The translations under genes and the position numbers were made by a program. Below, in pieces: positions 45,385 to 55,208 of a stretch of 64,000 bases of DNA. The notes below the pieces were generated by a model that saw nothing but the letters and a program-made list of their open reading frames with translations, did no database searches and was not told the origin of the DNA. Source of the stretch: Leptospira hartskeerlii. GTDB lineage: Bacteria > Spirochaetota > Leptospiria > Leptospirales > Leptospiraceae. Every line of letters starts with the position of its first letter. The stretch's first letter is position 1. The DNA lies in assembly GCF_002811475.1 (NCBI RefSeq), contig NZ_NPDL01000007.1, positions 186,001 through 250,000 on the forward strand. Reading direction: 5' to 3'.

Positions 45385-47673
45385 TTATCTATTTTGAATG
45401 GTAACGTTTTCAGTCTTCACATAAGAATTGTCAAACCACCATGCACGAACTTCCATAGGACGATCCGCTTTATCAGGTGCGATATTAAAATCTAATGAGA
45501 AGTTAGTGTATTGGCCCGGGCCAACAAACTCATTTCTGTATACGTCCCTTCTCGCCAATACGTCCTGACCGTCGTAAACGTCTATGGTCACAACCTTATC
45601 GTTATTGGCGTTAGTAACATCCACTAACATGCGGAATACCGCTCTTTTATTTCCTGTTCCCCAACGATCTCTATCATAAGGACCATAGATCATATGATCC
45701 GCCCAATGATCAGCTGTCGTAACAACCCAAGCATCACCTTCCGCGAATCCAATACGGTGAGAAAGATTTTTTGCCTTATACACTAAAGGTAATTCTCCGC
45801 TCAAAGGAGAAGAACAACAAAGTAGTGCGGCTCCTCCTCCGTCTCTTTGAGCAACTCCAGCTACGTATTCGCTGTCAGCACATTGTCCTTTATAAGAACC
45901 AGGAGCCCAGTCTCCTCCGCGTTGTGAAGAGCGGCTATCTCCTCTGTCGAACCAAATCGTACGGCAAGAATTGGCAAGAGGAACCTTACTATGAGCACAA
46001 AGGATACCGCTTGTTCCCCAAGAATGTTTAGTAGCTCCGGCAACATAGTAGTCGTTAGGACATTCGTATTTTGTAAATCCGCCGGCCCAATCTCCAGTGC
46101 CATGGTAACGAGTAGTAGTTTCATACACTGCCTGAACATTAGTCGCGCGGTCATTATGCCAAAGTTTTCCGTACTTTGTATCGCTGCAAAGTGCTCTTTG
46201 ATCGCGGCTCAAACCTAATAGACGTTCCCCATCAGGACAGGTTCCTTTGTTAGCACCTGATAACCAATCGTTATCGATAGTACTTACGTTATCGTCTACA
46301 CCGTTAAATCCGATCTTGGTCAAGTGATCCACATAAGGAACAGATCCTGTTTTACCGGAGAATGCAAGAAGGCGATCCATATGTTCATCACGCCAGTTGC
46401 CTCTTTTAGTTTGAGACCAATCGGAAGTTACAAGACCCCATTCATCTTCTCCGTTCAGAGGCCAGAATGCGAAATCAAGGTCCTTCTCAATTAAATAATC
46501 CACGAGTCTTTTGAGCCATTCTCTATCTGCAGGATTTGTCTCTCCTGGAGAAGCTCCGAATTCACTTACCCACACTGGAGCAGTAGTGACTGCATCAGGA
46601 TCGGTTACGTATCCCCATTCGTCAGTGATAGTGTTTCGGAACGTAGTTAAATCCATATCTTTGTATTTGATATTTCCGCCGGATGTTGCGTCGTCACCGT
46701 TATGTTTAGGTCCGATAAATCCGTAGTTATGAGCGGCATAAACCAGTTTATTCACATTACGAATATGGACTTGAAGATCTCTAACAGGTTTTAAGTGAGG
46801 ACGTTCTCCTGAACCTAAGATAGGGATCGCACCCCACCAGTTAATACCTTCTACAACGATGACTATGTCCGGGTTTGCACGTAAGATATCATTTCCTGCT
46901 TCTCCCGCAGCCTTACGCCAGTCGTCTATATTATTCCAGCCCCAGTTAGGACTATTCGGTAAATGAGTATCGTTAAAACGTTGGGTGCGCACTTCGTTCC
47001 TAAGATCCGCAGCGGCGACTAACTTGTTATCCTTATAACGATTCACTAAGAAAACCCAATCCGCTTTCCACATTTCAGGAGTTTGGTTATAGGCGAAGGA
47101 AGATCCTGTATGATACCATTGACCGTTATAGTCGAATCCACAACACCATTCGGAGAAAGTAGTATGGTTGTTTAAAACAACTACAATTCCAGCCGCAGTC
47201 AAGGCTGCAACAGTTTGGTCATAGATCTCTAAAGCCGTCTTACCGAAAAATTGTGGGTTAGCCGCCACATATTCGTTCGGGACAATATTCGCATCATGAA
47301 GCATTAAATTAGAAAAAGGTAATCTAACCGAGTTGAAGCCCCATTCCTGGATCAAGGAGATAATATGAGAGATAGGTTGTTTGTCCAAGCCTCCCACTAC
47401 TTGACGAGTATCGCTCGCTCCATACCAGTTTACCGCTTTCAATTTGAAACGGTTATTATTCGAATCCACAATATATCTACCGTTCGTACTCAGAGGAACG
47501 ACCGGAGGAGTGGTCGCTACTGCCAAAGACATCACGGAGCGGTATGCGGACTTAGCCGATTTTGGAAGTGAGAAAGGTAAATACGCTTGGTCTGTTTCGG
47601 GGGAACAACTTGCTAATATAACAAAGACCACCAATACAGAACTAAAAATTTTCATTTTCCTTCTGTTAAACAT
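45385..47673 (-). CDS. GH5-family glycoside hydrolase lipoprotein with three Cys-rich repeats
   Basis: 762 residues from ATG 47673, eight bases after GGAGAG; ATG 47655 is an alternative. A lipoprotein signal (FVILASC) is followed by a GH5-like barrel (about 65-415): WGFNSVRLPFSN, AGIVVVLNNHTTFSEWCCGF, the acid/base Glu227 in DLRNEVR, and the nucleophile Glu371 in VWVSEFG. Then come three repeats (about 465-625) of a pattern DW..G..KG.C......G........LC, and a C-terminal beta-rich domain that may bind carbohydrate. It probably cleaves a beta-glucan or mannan at the cell surface. Followed by its own terminator. Confidence 0.85.
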   Translation of the reverse strand: MFNRRKMKIFSSVLVVFVILASCSPETDQAYLPFSLPKSAKSAYRSVMSLAVATTPPVVPLSTNGRYIVDSNNNRFKLKAVNWYGASDTRQVVGGLDKQPISHIISLIQEWGFNSVRLPFSNLMLHDANIVPNEYVAANPQFFGKTALEIYDQTVAALTAAGIVVVLNNHTTFSEWCCGFDYNGQWYHTGSSFAYNQTPEMWKADWVFLVNRYKDNKLVAAADLRNEVRTQRFNDTHLPNSPNWGWNNIDDWRKAAGEAGNDILRANPDIVIVVEGINWWGAIPILGSGERPHLKPVRDLQVHIRNVNKLVYAAHNYGFIGPKHNGDDATSGGNIKYKDMDLTTFRNTITDEWGYVTDPDAVTTAPVWVSEFGASPGETNPADREWLKRLVDYLIEKDLDFAFWPLNGEDEWGLVTSDWSQTKRGNWRDEHMDRLLAFSGKTGSVPYVDHLTKIGFNGVDDNVSTIDNDWLSGANKGTCPDGERLLGLSRDQRALCSDTKYGKLWHNDRATNVQAVYETTTRYHGTGDWAGGFTKYECPNDYYVAGATKHSWGTSGILCAHSKVPLANSCRTIWFDRGDSRSSQRGGDWAPGSYKGQCADSEYVAGVAQRDGGGAALLCCSSPLSGELPLVYKAKNLSHRIGFAEGDAWVVTTADHWADHMIYGPYDRDRWGTGNKRAVFRMLVDVTNANNDKVVTIDVYDGQDVLARRDVYRNEFVGPGQYTNFSLDFNIAPDKADRPMEVRAWWFDNSYVKTENVTIQNR

Positions 47674-47956
47674 TTTGAATTCTCTCCATTGAATTCCCAA
47701 TCAATCACGAATTGTTTTTTATATATGTGTGGGATATTAAACGGGAGATACTTATATACCGTTTATTTTTTTCCAAAATTATATTCTATATCTGAAGTTT
47801 TTTCTTTTTAAAGCGTTTGTTATGATAAAAATATTGAACGAACAGTCCATATATTTAAAATCTATAGGATGCAATATTCTGATAATATTATAAATACTTA
47901 ATATTTATAGATCTGTATTTCAGTTGAACGAGCGTTTGTCTGATAGTTGATATTTG

Positions 47957-48060
47957 GGCGCCTCTTCGCTTCGCTCAGACCGGGCTATCCGCTCCCATCT
48001 GCGCCTCACCACATGTGTTGCGGCGCAGGATGCCGCTACTATCCCTGGCGCGCTTCTCCC
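47957..48060. repeat. GC-rich intergenic repeat in a 475-base gene-free gap
   Basis: Between the GH5 start and the NHL gene no gene is seen. 47700-47940 is very AT-rich and contains scattered TTGAACGA motifs (47833, 47928, 48061) near AGCGTTTGT. 47957-48060 is abruptly GC-rich and carries, on the minus strand, AGCGGATAGCCCGGTC (47978-47993) and GGCGC-rich segments, like the block at 30682-30697. It looks like an inserted intergenic repeat. Confidence 0.5.
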
Positions 48061-48148
48061 TTGAACGAGTGATATGACCTTCTTCCGGAAATTAATTTAT
48101 TTCTATACATTGCATATTGAATAAGCGGATAGTTCTATTCGTCTGATA

Positions 48149-49330
48149 ATGAACATGGTTTTACGTTTTCGAAACTTTCTAGTATCTTGCTTCTTTATTT
48201 ACTTCTTCATGCAATGCGGGGCGATTCCCACAGAAAACCCTTGTGATCCTTCCACTGATACTTTCTTCAAAAACCAGCTTATCAGATATCTTTTGAACGA
48301 TACTTCCACTAATTGCTCTTTTGTAAATGAATGCGGAATCCTAAAGAAAGGAGAATCTGCTAAGATCGTTATAGGGCAGCCCGATTTCACAAGCAATGTT
48401 TTCGGGTCGGGTACAAACCAAGTTGGAGGTAACGGCTTTGCATTGGATCACCAAGGAGGAGCTTGGATATCGGATGGGAATCATGACCGTGTAATGCACT
48501 TCTCCGCTCCTTTGAGTACCAATCAAAATGCAGATATCATACTTACTTTAAGTGCTTCTACCGTGCCTAGGGCTATAGCTGTGGATGCTAGTGGAGGTCT
48601 TTGGGTGACTTTAAGTTTAGGAGATGCGGTTATCCACTTTCCTGCCGGAATGAATTCGAGCACTCCATCTGATATTACTCTTGGGACCGGATCTGGCACG
48701 ACTACTCAAAATACAATGAATAACCCATTCGGAGTTACGGTAGATTCTGCTGGCGGGGTTTGGATTGCGGATTATTTCAATAGCAGGGTCTTGCATTTTT
48801 CTCCTCCATTGACTTCATCTATGAACGCAGATATCGTTCTTGGACAAGCGGATTTCACTTCCTATGGAGGGGCGACTGCTGCTAATCGAATGGTCAATCC
48901 ATTTGGGGTTGCGGTAGATTCTAGTGGGCATGTATGGGTTTCTGATACTGGCAATCATCGTATCCTTCGGTTTACTCCACCTTTTTCGATCGGAATGAAT
49001 GCGGATCTTGTAATCGGGCAGCCTGATTTTGTTACCGCTACTTCCGCTACGAATCAAGCTACCTTATCAAATCCGAATGGAGTAAGCTTTGCTGCAAATG
49101 GAGCGCTTTGGGTAGCTGATAATGGAAACCAAAGGGCAGTCCGCTTTTCTCCTCCATTTTCAAACGGTCAAGCAGCGGATAATGTTCTAGGAGAGCCGGA
49201 CTTTGTGACCACAAATTCCACAATGACCGTATCCGATAAACTAGTTGGTGGTGTTCCTGCGGTAGCTGTGGCTCCTTGCGGAGTATGGGTTGCTGATGCA
49301 ACTAATTTTAGAGTGTTATTCTTTCCTTAA
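48149..49330 (+). CDS. NHL-repeat beta-propeller lipoprotein
   Basis: 393 residues. A signal ending FFMQC suggests a lipoprotein. At least five NHL-type repeats run from about 70 to 393, each with a block such as NPFGVTVDSAGGVWIADYFN or NPFGVAVDSSGHVWVSDTGN, then (S/R)RVLHFSPP and an A-D-x-V-x-G-Q-x-D-F strand. Such propellers serve as surface binding domains; no enzyme motif is visible. No Shine-Dalgarno sequence is obvious ahead of the ATG. Converges on the next gene with a four-base overlap. Confidence 0.85.
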   Translation: MNMVLRFRNFLVSCFFIYFFMQCGAIPTENPCDPSTDTFFKNQLIRYLLNDTSTNCSFVNECGILKKGESAKIVIGQPDFTSNVFGSGTNQVGGNGFALDHQGGAWISDGNHDRVMHFSAPLSTNQNADIILTLSASTVPRAIAVDASGGLWVTLSLGDAVIHFPAGMNSSTPSDITLGTGSGTTTQNTMNNPFGVTVDSAGGVWIADYFNSRVLHFSPPLTSSMNADIVLGQADFTSYGGATAANRMVNPFGVAVDSSGHVWVSDTGNHRILRFTPPFSIGMNADLVIGQPDFVTATSATNQATLSNPNGVSFAANGALWVADNGNQRAVRFSPPFSNGQAADNVLGEPDFVTTNSTMTVSDKLVGGVPAVAVAPCGVWVADATNFRVLFFP

Positions 49331-50664
49331 TCGTACTTCAATCCTGCTCTAACATAATTACGGATATGAGAGCCAACACTTTTCATATGATCCGTAATTG
49401 TAGAATCTAGATCCACTAATGACTTTTGATTGATCTCCGGTAAAAGTTTGCCTTCTGAAAAGCCGTTTAGCAGATTCGATTCATCTATAAGAGCGTCGAT
49501 ACGATCTGATATATCGTAACTCTGTCTTGTTACTACATCTACGATATAAGTATGATCATAATTGCCAAAGTTATTATCCAGATCGGTTTGTTTCACACTT
49601 AGAATAAATGGATGAGCTAAATTTTTAGTTCTATATGCATTTCTTAATGTACTAAAATGGTATTTTTCGATAGTAGTATGACGATTGGAGATCCTATCGA
49701 TTGCATCGTTTTTGGCGCTTTCAAATCCAAGAATTGCCTTTAGATTGATCCAAAGCATACTGATCGTTCCAAAATTTGGAAGGACTCTGGAATGGTAAGG
49801 TTGAGTCAAATCTGCAATATAATGCATTCCCCAGCCTAAAAACCGATATCCCCAATACGTATGCCCAGTCTGAAAAGCATAACGAGAAAGTGTCATGAAT
49901 TGATATACTCTGTACTGAGGATAAGTGCGGGTCAGAAATCCAGCCGCAGCGAAAATGATAGGAGATTCATGATAGTAACCTATATGAAACGGCACTTGAG
50001 TTGCATAATAGACCTTGGGATCCCCAAAGGATTGTATTCCAAAACCGTAATCTTTTCCGAAAATTTCTCCGTTATCTTCAAATAGATTCAGGTCCAGTCC
50101 GAAATCCGGTTCATCGCCTGCTGTCGCAAGCACCTCTAAAGGGCTTACAAGATCTCCTATTCGAATATCATAAAATTCGTAATCTTGTTTCAGATCCCTC
50201 TCTCCATAGATGCTCACTGTCATGGGGTCGGATTTTTTTCCGAGAGGAGAATGTCCCGGAAGATGTTGCAAAAAATAACCTAACGGTGTTCCGGTATTCA
50301 ACCTAAGCGCTCTTAGAAAATGATTCCTTATCGTCTTTCTGTCTCCACCTTTGAATGAGAGTGCTTCCGGAAGAGGAGCGCTTTTATCGTAGTTGAGATT
50401 TGCTTCTTTCTCCATATCCCTCATAAGAGGGATAAGTTTGTCTTGTTCTTTAATTAAAAAATCTTCGATCGATTCAACCTTTACCTTAGGTGCTGATACC
50501 AATTCTGGCATAGCTTCGAGTGCAGGTCGGTTGAATAGAAAGTGATTCCACCATGCTTCCGCAGGTGTAGCAAACAAACTAAGTGAGAAGATACAGATTA
50601 GACTAGAATAATATTTGAATTTGAGCACACCAAAGAATTCTAGATTAGTGAGAGAAGTCAACAC
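49327..50664 (-). CDS. secreted zinc-dependent phospholipase C/P1-nuclease-like protein
   Basis: 445 residues. A signal peptide ends in ATPAEA before WWNHFLF. In the phospholipase C/S1-P1 family the mature N-terminal Trp and a nearby His coordinate zinc, and here both would be exposed after cleavage. Later GWGMHYIADLTQPYHSRVLP fits the family motif with two His and one Asp, preceded by FQTGHTYWG. The middle region is longer than in bacterial phospholipase C, and the substrate (phospholipid or nucleic acid) is open. The start is uncertain: GTG 50664 or GTG 50628, the latter giving a more standard 25-residue signal. The product may be a virulence-type hydrolase, but that is inference. Confidence 0.72.
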   Translation of the reverse strand: MLTSLTNLEFFGVLKFKYYSSLICIFSLSLFATPAEAWWNHFLFNRPALEAMPELVSAPKVKVESIEDFLIKEQDKLIPLMRDMEKEANLNYDKSAPLPEALSFKGGDRKTIRNHFLRALRLNTGTPLGYFLQHLPGHSPLGKKSDPMTVSIYGERDLKQDYEFYDIRIGDLVSPLEVLATAGDEPDFGLDLNLFEDNGEIFGKDYGFGIQSFGDPKVYYATQVPFHIGYYHESPIIFAAAGFLTRTYPQYRVYQFMTLSRYAFQTGHTYWGYRFLGWGMHYIADLTQPYHSRVLPNFGTISMLWINLKAILGFESAKNDAIDRISNRHTTIEKYHFSTLRNAYRTKNLAHPFILSVKQTDLDNNFGNYDHTYIVDVVTRQSYDISDRIDALIDESNLLNGFSEGKLLPEINQKSLVDLDSTITDHMKSVGSHIRNYVRAGLKYD

Positions 50665-50759
50665 AAACTGACGAATAGAAAACTACAAGACTGTAAAGTT
50701 GTTGAGTAGATGAAAAGGTTCTTGATGATCTGTTAATTCTCCAACAAAAACAGGAACAG

Positions 50760-52358
50760 ATGCAAAACATCCTAGTTGAATACGTTTATTTAATTTTGAT
50801 CATTCTTGGGTTGGTCGTGATTGCCAACAAATTGGGACTTGCTTATCCAATTGTTCTTTTGATCGGCGGACTTGTTGTCAGTACAATTCCGTTCTTCCAA
50901 AATATTACAATTACTCCTGAACTTGTTTTTTTAATTTTCCTTCCTCCATTATTGTACGAGGCAGCTTGGCAAATTTCCTGGAAAGAGTTTTGGAAATGGA
51001 GAAGGATCATTGCAGGTTTTGCATTTCCTATAGTCATCATCACTTCATGCTTGATTGCTTTGATCTCCACTTCTTTGATCCCTGGATTTACGTTAGCGAT
51101 CGGTTTTTTATTAGGAGGGATTATATCTCCTCCTGATTCTATTTCTGCCGTTACTATTATGAAACAGACAAAGGCCCCTAAGTCTGTTGTAAGTATCGCA
51201 GAAGGAGAAAGTCTGTTGAACGACGCTTCTTCTTTGATCGTGTTTCGATTTGCTTTGGCAGCTGTGATTACCGGGCAGTTTAATTTTCAAGAGGCAACTT
51301 TTAGTTTTGTTTGGGTTGTGATTGCAGGCTCATTGATCGGTTTGGCAGTTGGTCTTGTATTTTACGCAATACATCGATGGCTTCCTCTTACTCCAAGTAT
51401 AGAGATCGTTTTAACTTTTGTAACTCCTTACTGTATGTATTATTTGGCGGAACATTTTCATGTTTCCGGTGTTCTTGCCGTGGTGTGTGGAGGACTTCTT
51501 CTTTCTAGTAAGCGTCAAGGCCTATTGAGTTACGCGAGCCGTATCCAAGGTGTGAATGTTTGGAATAGTATCGTATTCATTCTGAATGGGCTGATCTTCC
51601 TGTTGATCGGTTTACAGTTACCAACTATCGTAAATCAACTTGGTGATATAGGTTTAAAGAGCGCAATCCTCTATGGACTTCTGATCTCATTCGCTTTGAT
51701 TGCGACTCGGGTCATTATCGCACTTTGCACATCCGGTTTTACTCGCATCATGAGCAATTTTATTGAAGTTACGGAAGTAAATCCTGGATGGAAAATCCCA
51801 ATCGTACTTGGATGGGCAGGGATCCGAGGAGTAGTTTCTCTTGCGGCAGCGCTCTCTATTCCATTATACACAATCGGAGAGACTCCGTTTCCGTATCGGA
51901 ATTTGATCTTATTTATCACATTCGTAGTGATCTTGACTACTATGATCTTTAACGGACTGACTCTTCCGTGGCTTATTAGAAAATTGAATGTAGAGGATTT
52001 TCAAACTCCCGTTCCTATACACAGACAAGAAGTGATGATCCAGAAAAAATTGGCTATGGAGTCTCTTCATTATTTAGAAGATAGGAGTAAGAGTGGCTCT
52101 CGTAAAAATAAACATCTCAAAAATCTGATCTCCCGTTTAAAAACAGAATTAGGATATTTTGAAGAGGAGCTAAAGGGGATGTCGGGAACTCTTAGTGGCG
52201 AAAGAAAAGAATATGGAGACGTATTTTTAGAACTTCTTCAATTCCAGAGAGATGTTTTAAATAGGCTCAATCATGATTCAGGGTTCGACGAAGAAGTGAT
52301 CCGAAAATTCCATGCACTCATCGATATAGAAGAGTTTAAAACCAGAGAAAGTGACTGA
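50760..52358 (+). CDS. CPA1-type Na+/H+ antiporter
   Basis: 532 residues. Twelve or more helices (about 5-420) include FLIFLPPLLYEAAWQISWKE, GGIISPPDSISAVTIMKQT and AEGESLLNDASSLIVFRFAL, the acidic ion-exchange motifs of NhaP/NHE-like proteins, and WAGIRGVVSLAAALSIP. A cytoplasmic tail (about 425-532) is charged and helical. It exchanges Na+ or K+ for protons. Single gene, 95 bases after the divergent phospholipase-like gene. Confidence 0.93.
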   Translation: MQNILVEYVYLILIILGLVVIANKLGLAYPIVLLIGGLVVSTIPFFQNITITPELVFLIFLPPLLYEAAWQISWKEFWKWRRIIAGFAFPIVIITSCLIALISTSLIPGFTLAIGFLLGGIISPPDSISAVTIMKQTKAPKSVVSIAEGESLLNDASSLIVFRFALAAVITGQFNFQEATFSFVWVVIAGSLIGLAVGLVFYAIHRWLPLTPSIEIVLTFVTPYCMYYLAEHFHVSGVLAVVCGGLLLSSKRQGLLSYASRIQGVNVWNSIVFILNGLIFLLIGLQLPTIVNQLGDIGLKSAILYGLLISFALIATRVIIALCTSGFTRIMSNFIEVTEVNPGWKIPIVLGWAGIRGVVSLAAALSIPLYTIGETPFPYRNLILFITFVVILTTMIFNGLTLPWLIRKLNVEDFQTPVPIHRQEVMIQKKLAMESLHYLEDRSKSGSRKNKHLKNLISRLKTELGYFEEELKGMSGTLSGERKEYGDVFLELLQFQRDVLNRLNHDSGFDEEVIRKFHALIDIEEFKTRESD

Positions 52359-52392
52359 TGTTCCTTCTCTGGTTATTCTTAGCAATGCAGGA

Positions 52393-54009
52393 TCACTTAT
52401 CTAAAACGGGTGCAGTTAAATTCTTATTCTGAGAGTTTTCCTCGTCAGCGTTTACATCTATCCCGCCTGCGGCGTCCGGTTTTTTAGAATTAGTATATTC
52501 GAATATATTGAAAGGTTGGATCTCATCATCAGTAGGTAATTGAGTGTTTTTCCAACCACCGCCTAATGCTCTAATTAATCTAACGGAAGCTCTGTTTAAT
52601 TCTGTCTTAACAAGAATTGCATCGATTCGAGCATCTAAAGTATTTACTTGGGCATAGATCAATTCCAAACTGTTACTTAAGCCGCCTTTGTACAGCGCCA
52701 TTGTCATATTTTGTACTTGGGATGCGGCATCGACTGCTTGGTCCTGTCGTTGGGATTGCTCCGACATGTAAGTAGTTTCTGTTAGTCCATTCTCCACTTC
52801 TCTAAATGCGTTTAAAACTGTTGAACGATAAATATCCTCCGTTTCTCGATATGCAGACCATGCCTGTTGTAATTGAGCTCTACGATATCCGCCTTGAAAA
52901 ATTGGAAGAGAAACTGTGGAACCGTAAGACCAGAAGCTATTGGCGAGTTGGACTAAATTAACTCCTCCTTCGAATCCTCCTCCTGCACTAAAAGAAATAT
53001 TAGGGAAGAATGCTGCTCGAGCTATTCCTATATTACGATTAGCTAATGCCATTTTGCGCTCCATGGAAGCGATGTCAGGTCTACGTTCTAATAGGGTGGA
53101 TGGAAGAGTAGCCGGTACTTTAAACGTAACTACATGGATCTCTTCCACTGGGGGGATCTTGAACCCGGACGGAGCTCTATTGAGTAGGATAGCAATCGCA
53201 TTCTCAGTTACTCTCATCTTAGATTGTATATCTAAACGTTTTGCTTGGGTGCTGGAAAGAAGATATTGTGCTCTCTGCACGTCCAGTTCTGGTGCGATGC
53301 CTCCCTTGTATCTTTCATTTACAAGATTTAAAGATTGTTCATAAAATTCTATCGATTGACGGTATGTTGTATCTTGAGCATTCAAACCTTTAAAAGTAAA
53401 ATAATCAGCAGCAAGTTCTGCCTGCAGACTTAAACGAGCTAAGGCAAAATCTGCGGCCACCGACTGTGCATTATAAATTTGTGCTCTTGTGGAATTTCTG
53501 ATAGAAGACCAAAAGTCAGGTTCCCAGGAAGCAATCCCTCCTAAGGTAGCGGTCCCTTCTTGATTTGCTTCTCCTGCTCCTCTAAAAAGTCGATTGTCAG
53601 ATTGTTTATTATTGGATCCGCTTAAACCGACTCCAAGATGAGGGATCAACTGGGAACGGACTTTGAGCATTGCATCTCTTGCTTGCACAAATCTTTCTGC
53701 AGCAGCTTGCAAATCTGGATTCGCAGCGATTGCTTGTTCTTCTAATTTGTTTAATACGGGATCGTTAAAAAGTTTCCACCAATCTGCTTGTATCGCTTCT
53801 CCTTCGGAGGGATTTGCTTTTACAAAAGGACCGGATCCGCTCCAAGAATCCGGGACCACATAATCGGGACTTAAGTATTTAGGAGCAAGATCGAATGCAG
53901 GGCCATTCAAACAGGAAACCAATAAGACAGCCAATGATAAAAGCATGAAGCATCGTCCTACGACGATGTTTTGCATTTTTGTTTTATTTATTTTTTGAGA
54001 TCGGTTCAT
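52393..54009 (-). CDS. RND efflux outer-membrane factor (NodT/TolC type)
   Basis: 538 residues. A lipoprotein signal (AVLLVSC) precedes two outer-membrane efflux repeats (about 90-280 and 300-490), with LPSTLLERRPDIASMERKMA and ARAAFFPNISFSAGGGFEGG, sequences typical of the NodT family. It forms the outer-membrane channel of the tripartite pump whose other parts lie upstream in the same operon; its ATG overlaps the adaptor gene stop by four bases. Confidence 0.93.
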   Translation of the reverse strand: MNRSQKINKTKMQNIVVGRCFMLLSLAVLLVSCLNGPAFDLAPKYLSPDYVVPDSWSGSGPFVKANPSEGEAIQADWWKLFNDPVLNKLEEQAIAANPDLQAAAERFVQARDAMLKVRSQLIPHLGVGLSGSNNKQSDNRLFRGAGEANQEGTATLGGIASWEPDFWSSIRNSTRAQIYNAQSVAADFALARLSLQAELAADYFTFKGLNAQDTTYRQSIEFYEQSLNLVNERYKGGIAPELDVQRAQYLLSSTQAKRLDIQSKMRVTENAIAILLNRAPSGFKIPPVEEIHVVTFKVPATLPSTLLERRPDIASMERKMALANRNIGIARAAFFPNISFSAGGGFEGGVNLVQLANSFWSYGSTVSLPIFQGGYRRAQLQQAWSAYRETEDIYRSTVLNAFREVENGLTETTYMSEQSQRQDQAVDAASQVQNMTMALYKGGLSNSLELIYAQVNTLDARIDAILVKTELNRASVRLIRALGGGWKNTQLPTDDEIQPFNIFEYTNSKKPDAAGGIDVNADEENSQNKNLTAPVLDK

Positions 54010-55208
54010 TTGGATGCTACTGGTTCAAGTTTTGAACCTTCTTCCTTAGAGGTGTATCCAGTTCTTGGTTCTACCACTCTAACCTGATCTCCTTCCAATA
54101 AAGAGGCAGAAGGATTATTCACAATTCGGTCGTTTGTGCTAACTCCGTCTCTTACTTCTATAATAGAATCTATGATCTTGTTCACAGTGATCGGTTTGAA
54201 ATGAACCTTATTATCTTGGGTGACAGTTGCAACTTGAGTGCCGTTTTCATCGAAGACCAAAGAGCTGGAAGGTATTGTCAAAAGATCTTTCTTAACAGGC
54301 GCAGTGAGAGTCACTTGCGCATAAGAACCGGGCCATAAGGATCTGTCCTTATTATCTATCGTGAATTCTGCAATTACCGTTCTCATATTCAGGTCGAAAC
54401 CTTTAGAGAGAGTAAGGAAGTTTGCTACGAATTTTCGATTCGGAAATTGTTGCACAGTAAGTTCCGCAGTTAGTCCAGGCTTCAATAAATAAGCGAAAGT
54501 TCCCGGAACAGAAACGAATAAACGCATTCTATGGATATCTGCTACAGTAAATAGGTTGGAAGGTGTTTTGCTATCATCAATATTTCCTTCTTGTGTTACG
54601 TAATCACCCACGTTTATATTTCTTTGGATCACTACTCCATTAAAAGGAGCGACTATCGTTTTGAAATTGATCCTGGCTTTATACTTATCCACATTCTTTT
54701 CAGCAGATTTCAGTTTAGCTTCTTCGGAATTTTTATCCGCTACAGCTACCGAAATGGACTGTTCTGAAACAGCATGAGAACTTCTTAATGCTAGATATCT
54801 ATCCGCGGTAACTGCTGCTAGTTTGTATTTCGCTTTTTGGGAATCTAAGTCTGCCTCTGCTTGCGCATATTCCGCATCTAGGGCGGGGACTTTGATCCGT
54901 GCAAGTACGTCTCCTTCTTTTACTTCTGCTCCATAGTCTTTATACCACATCTTCACATAACCAGGGACCTGAGCATAGATCACCGCCTCATACCATGCGC
55001 GAACTGTTCCAGGTAGAGTAATCGTCTCTAAAGGATTGGGAGGTGTAGGACTTACTACGGAAACGTTCGGAATGGATGCTTCCAAGGCTTCCTTTCGGAA
55101 CTCTTCGGCGCTATGTATTTGTTGATAGAATATATAGCACAGAAATATGACTCCGAATGAGATTGTGGATAATGTTAAAAGTTTCTTTTTAGGTACTGTT
55201 GGGATCAT
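54006..55208 (-). CDS. RND efflux periplasmic adaptor
   Basis: 400 residues with an N-terminal membrane anchor (TLSTISFGVIFLCYIFYQQ). It has the biotinyl-lipoyl-like halves around a coiled-coil hairpin: TLPGTVRAWYEAVIYAQVPG and INFKTIVAPFNGVVIQRNIN, then GDYVTQEG and LWPGSYAQVTL. It links the inner-membrane pump to the TolC-like channel. Overlaps both neighbours by four bases. Confidence 0.93.
   Translation of the reverse strand: MIPTVPKKKLLTLSTISFGVIFLCYIFYQQIHSAEEFRKEALEASIPNVSVVSPTPPNPLETITLPGTVRAWYEAVIYAQVPGYVKMWYKDYGAEVKEGDVLARIKVPALDAEYAQAEADLDSQKAKYKLAAVTADRYLALRSSHAVSEQSISVAVADKNSEEAKLKSAEKNVDKYKARINFKTIVAPFNGVVIQRNINVGDYVTQEGNIDDSKTPSNLFTVADIHRMRLFVSVPGTFAYLLKPGLTAELTVQQFPNRKFVANFLTLSKGFDLNMRTVIAEFTIDNKDRSLWPGSYAQVTLTAPVKKDLLTIPSSSLVFDENGTQVATVTQDNKVHFKPITVNKIIDSIIEVRDGVSTNDRIVNNPSASLLEGDQVRVVEPRTGYTSKEEGSKLEPVASK

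Noticed and set aside
47701..47940. Possible origin or phage attachment site in the AT-rich gap
   Set aside because: AT-rich with a few TTGAACGA motifs, but no DnaA boxes, integrase gene or tRNA nearby.
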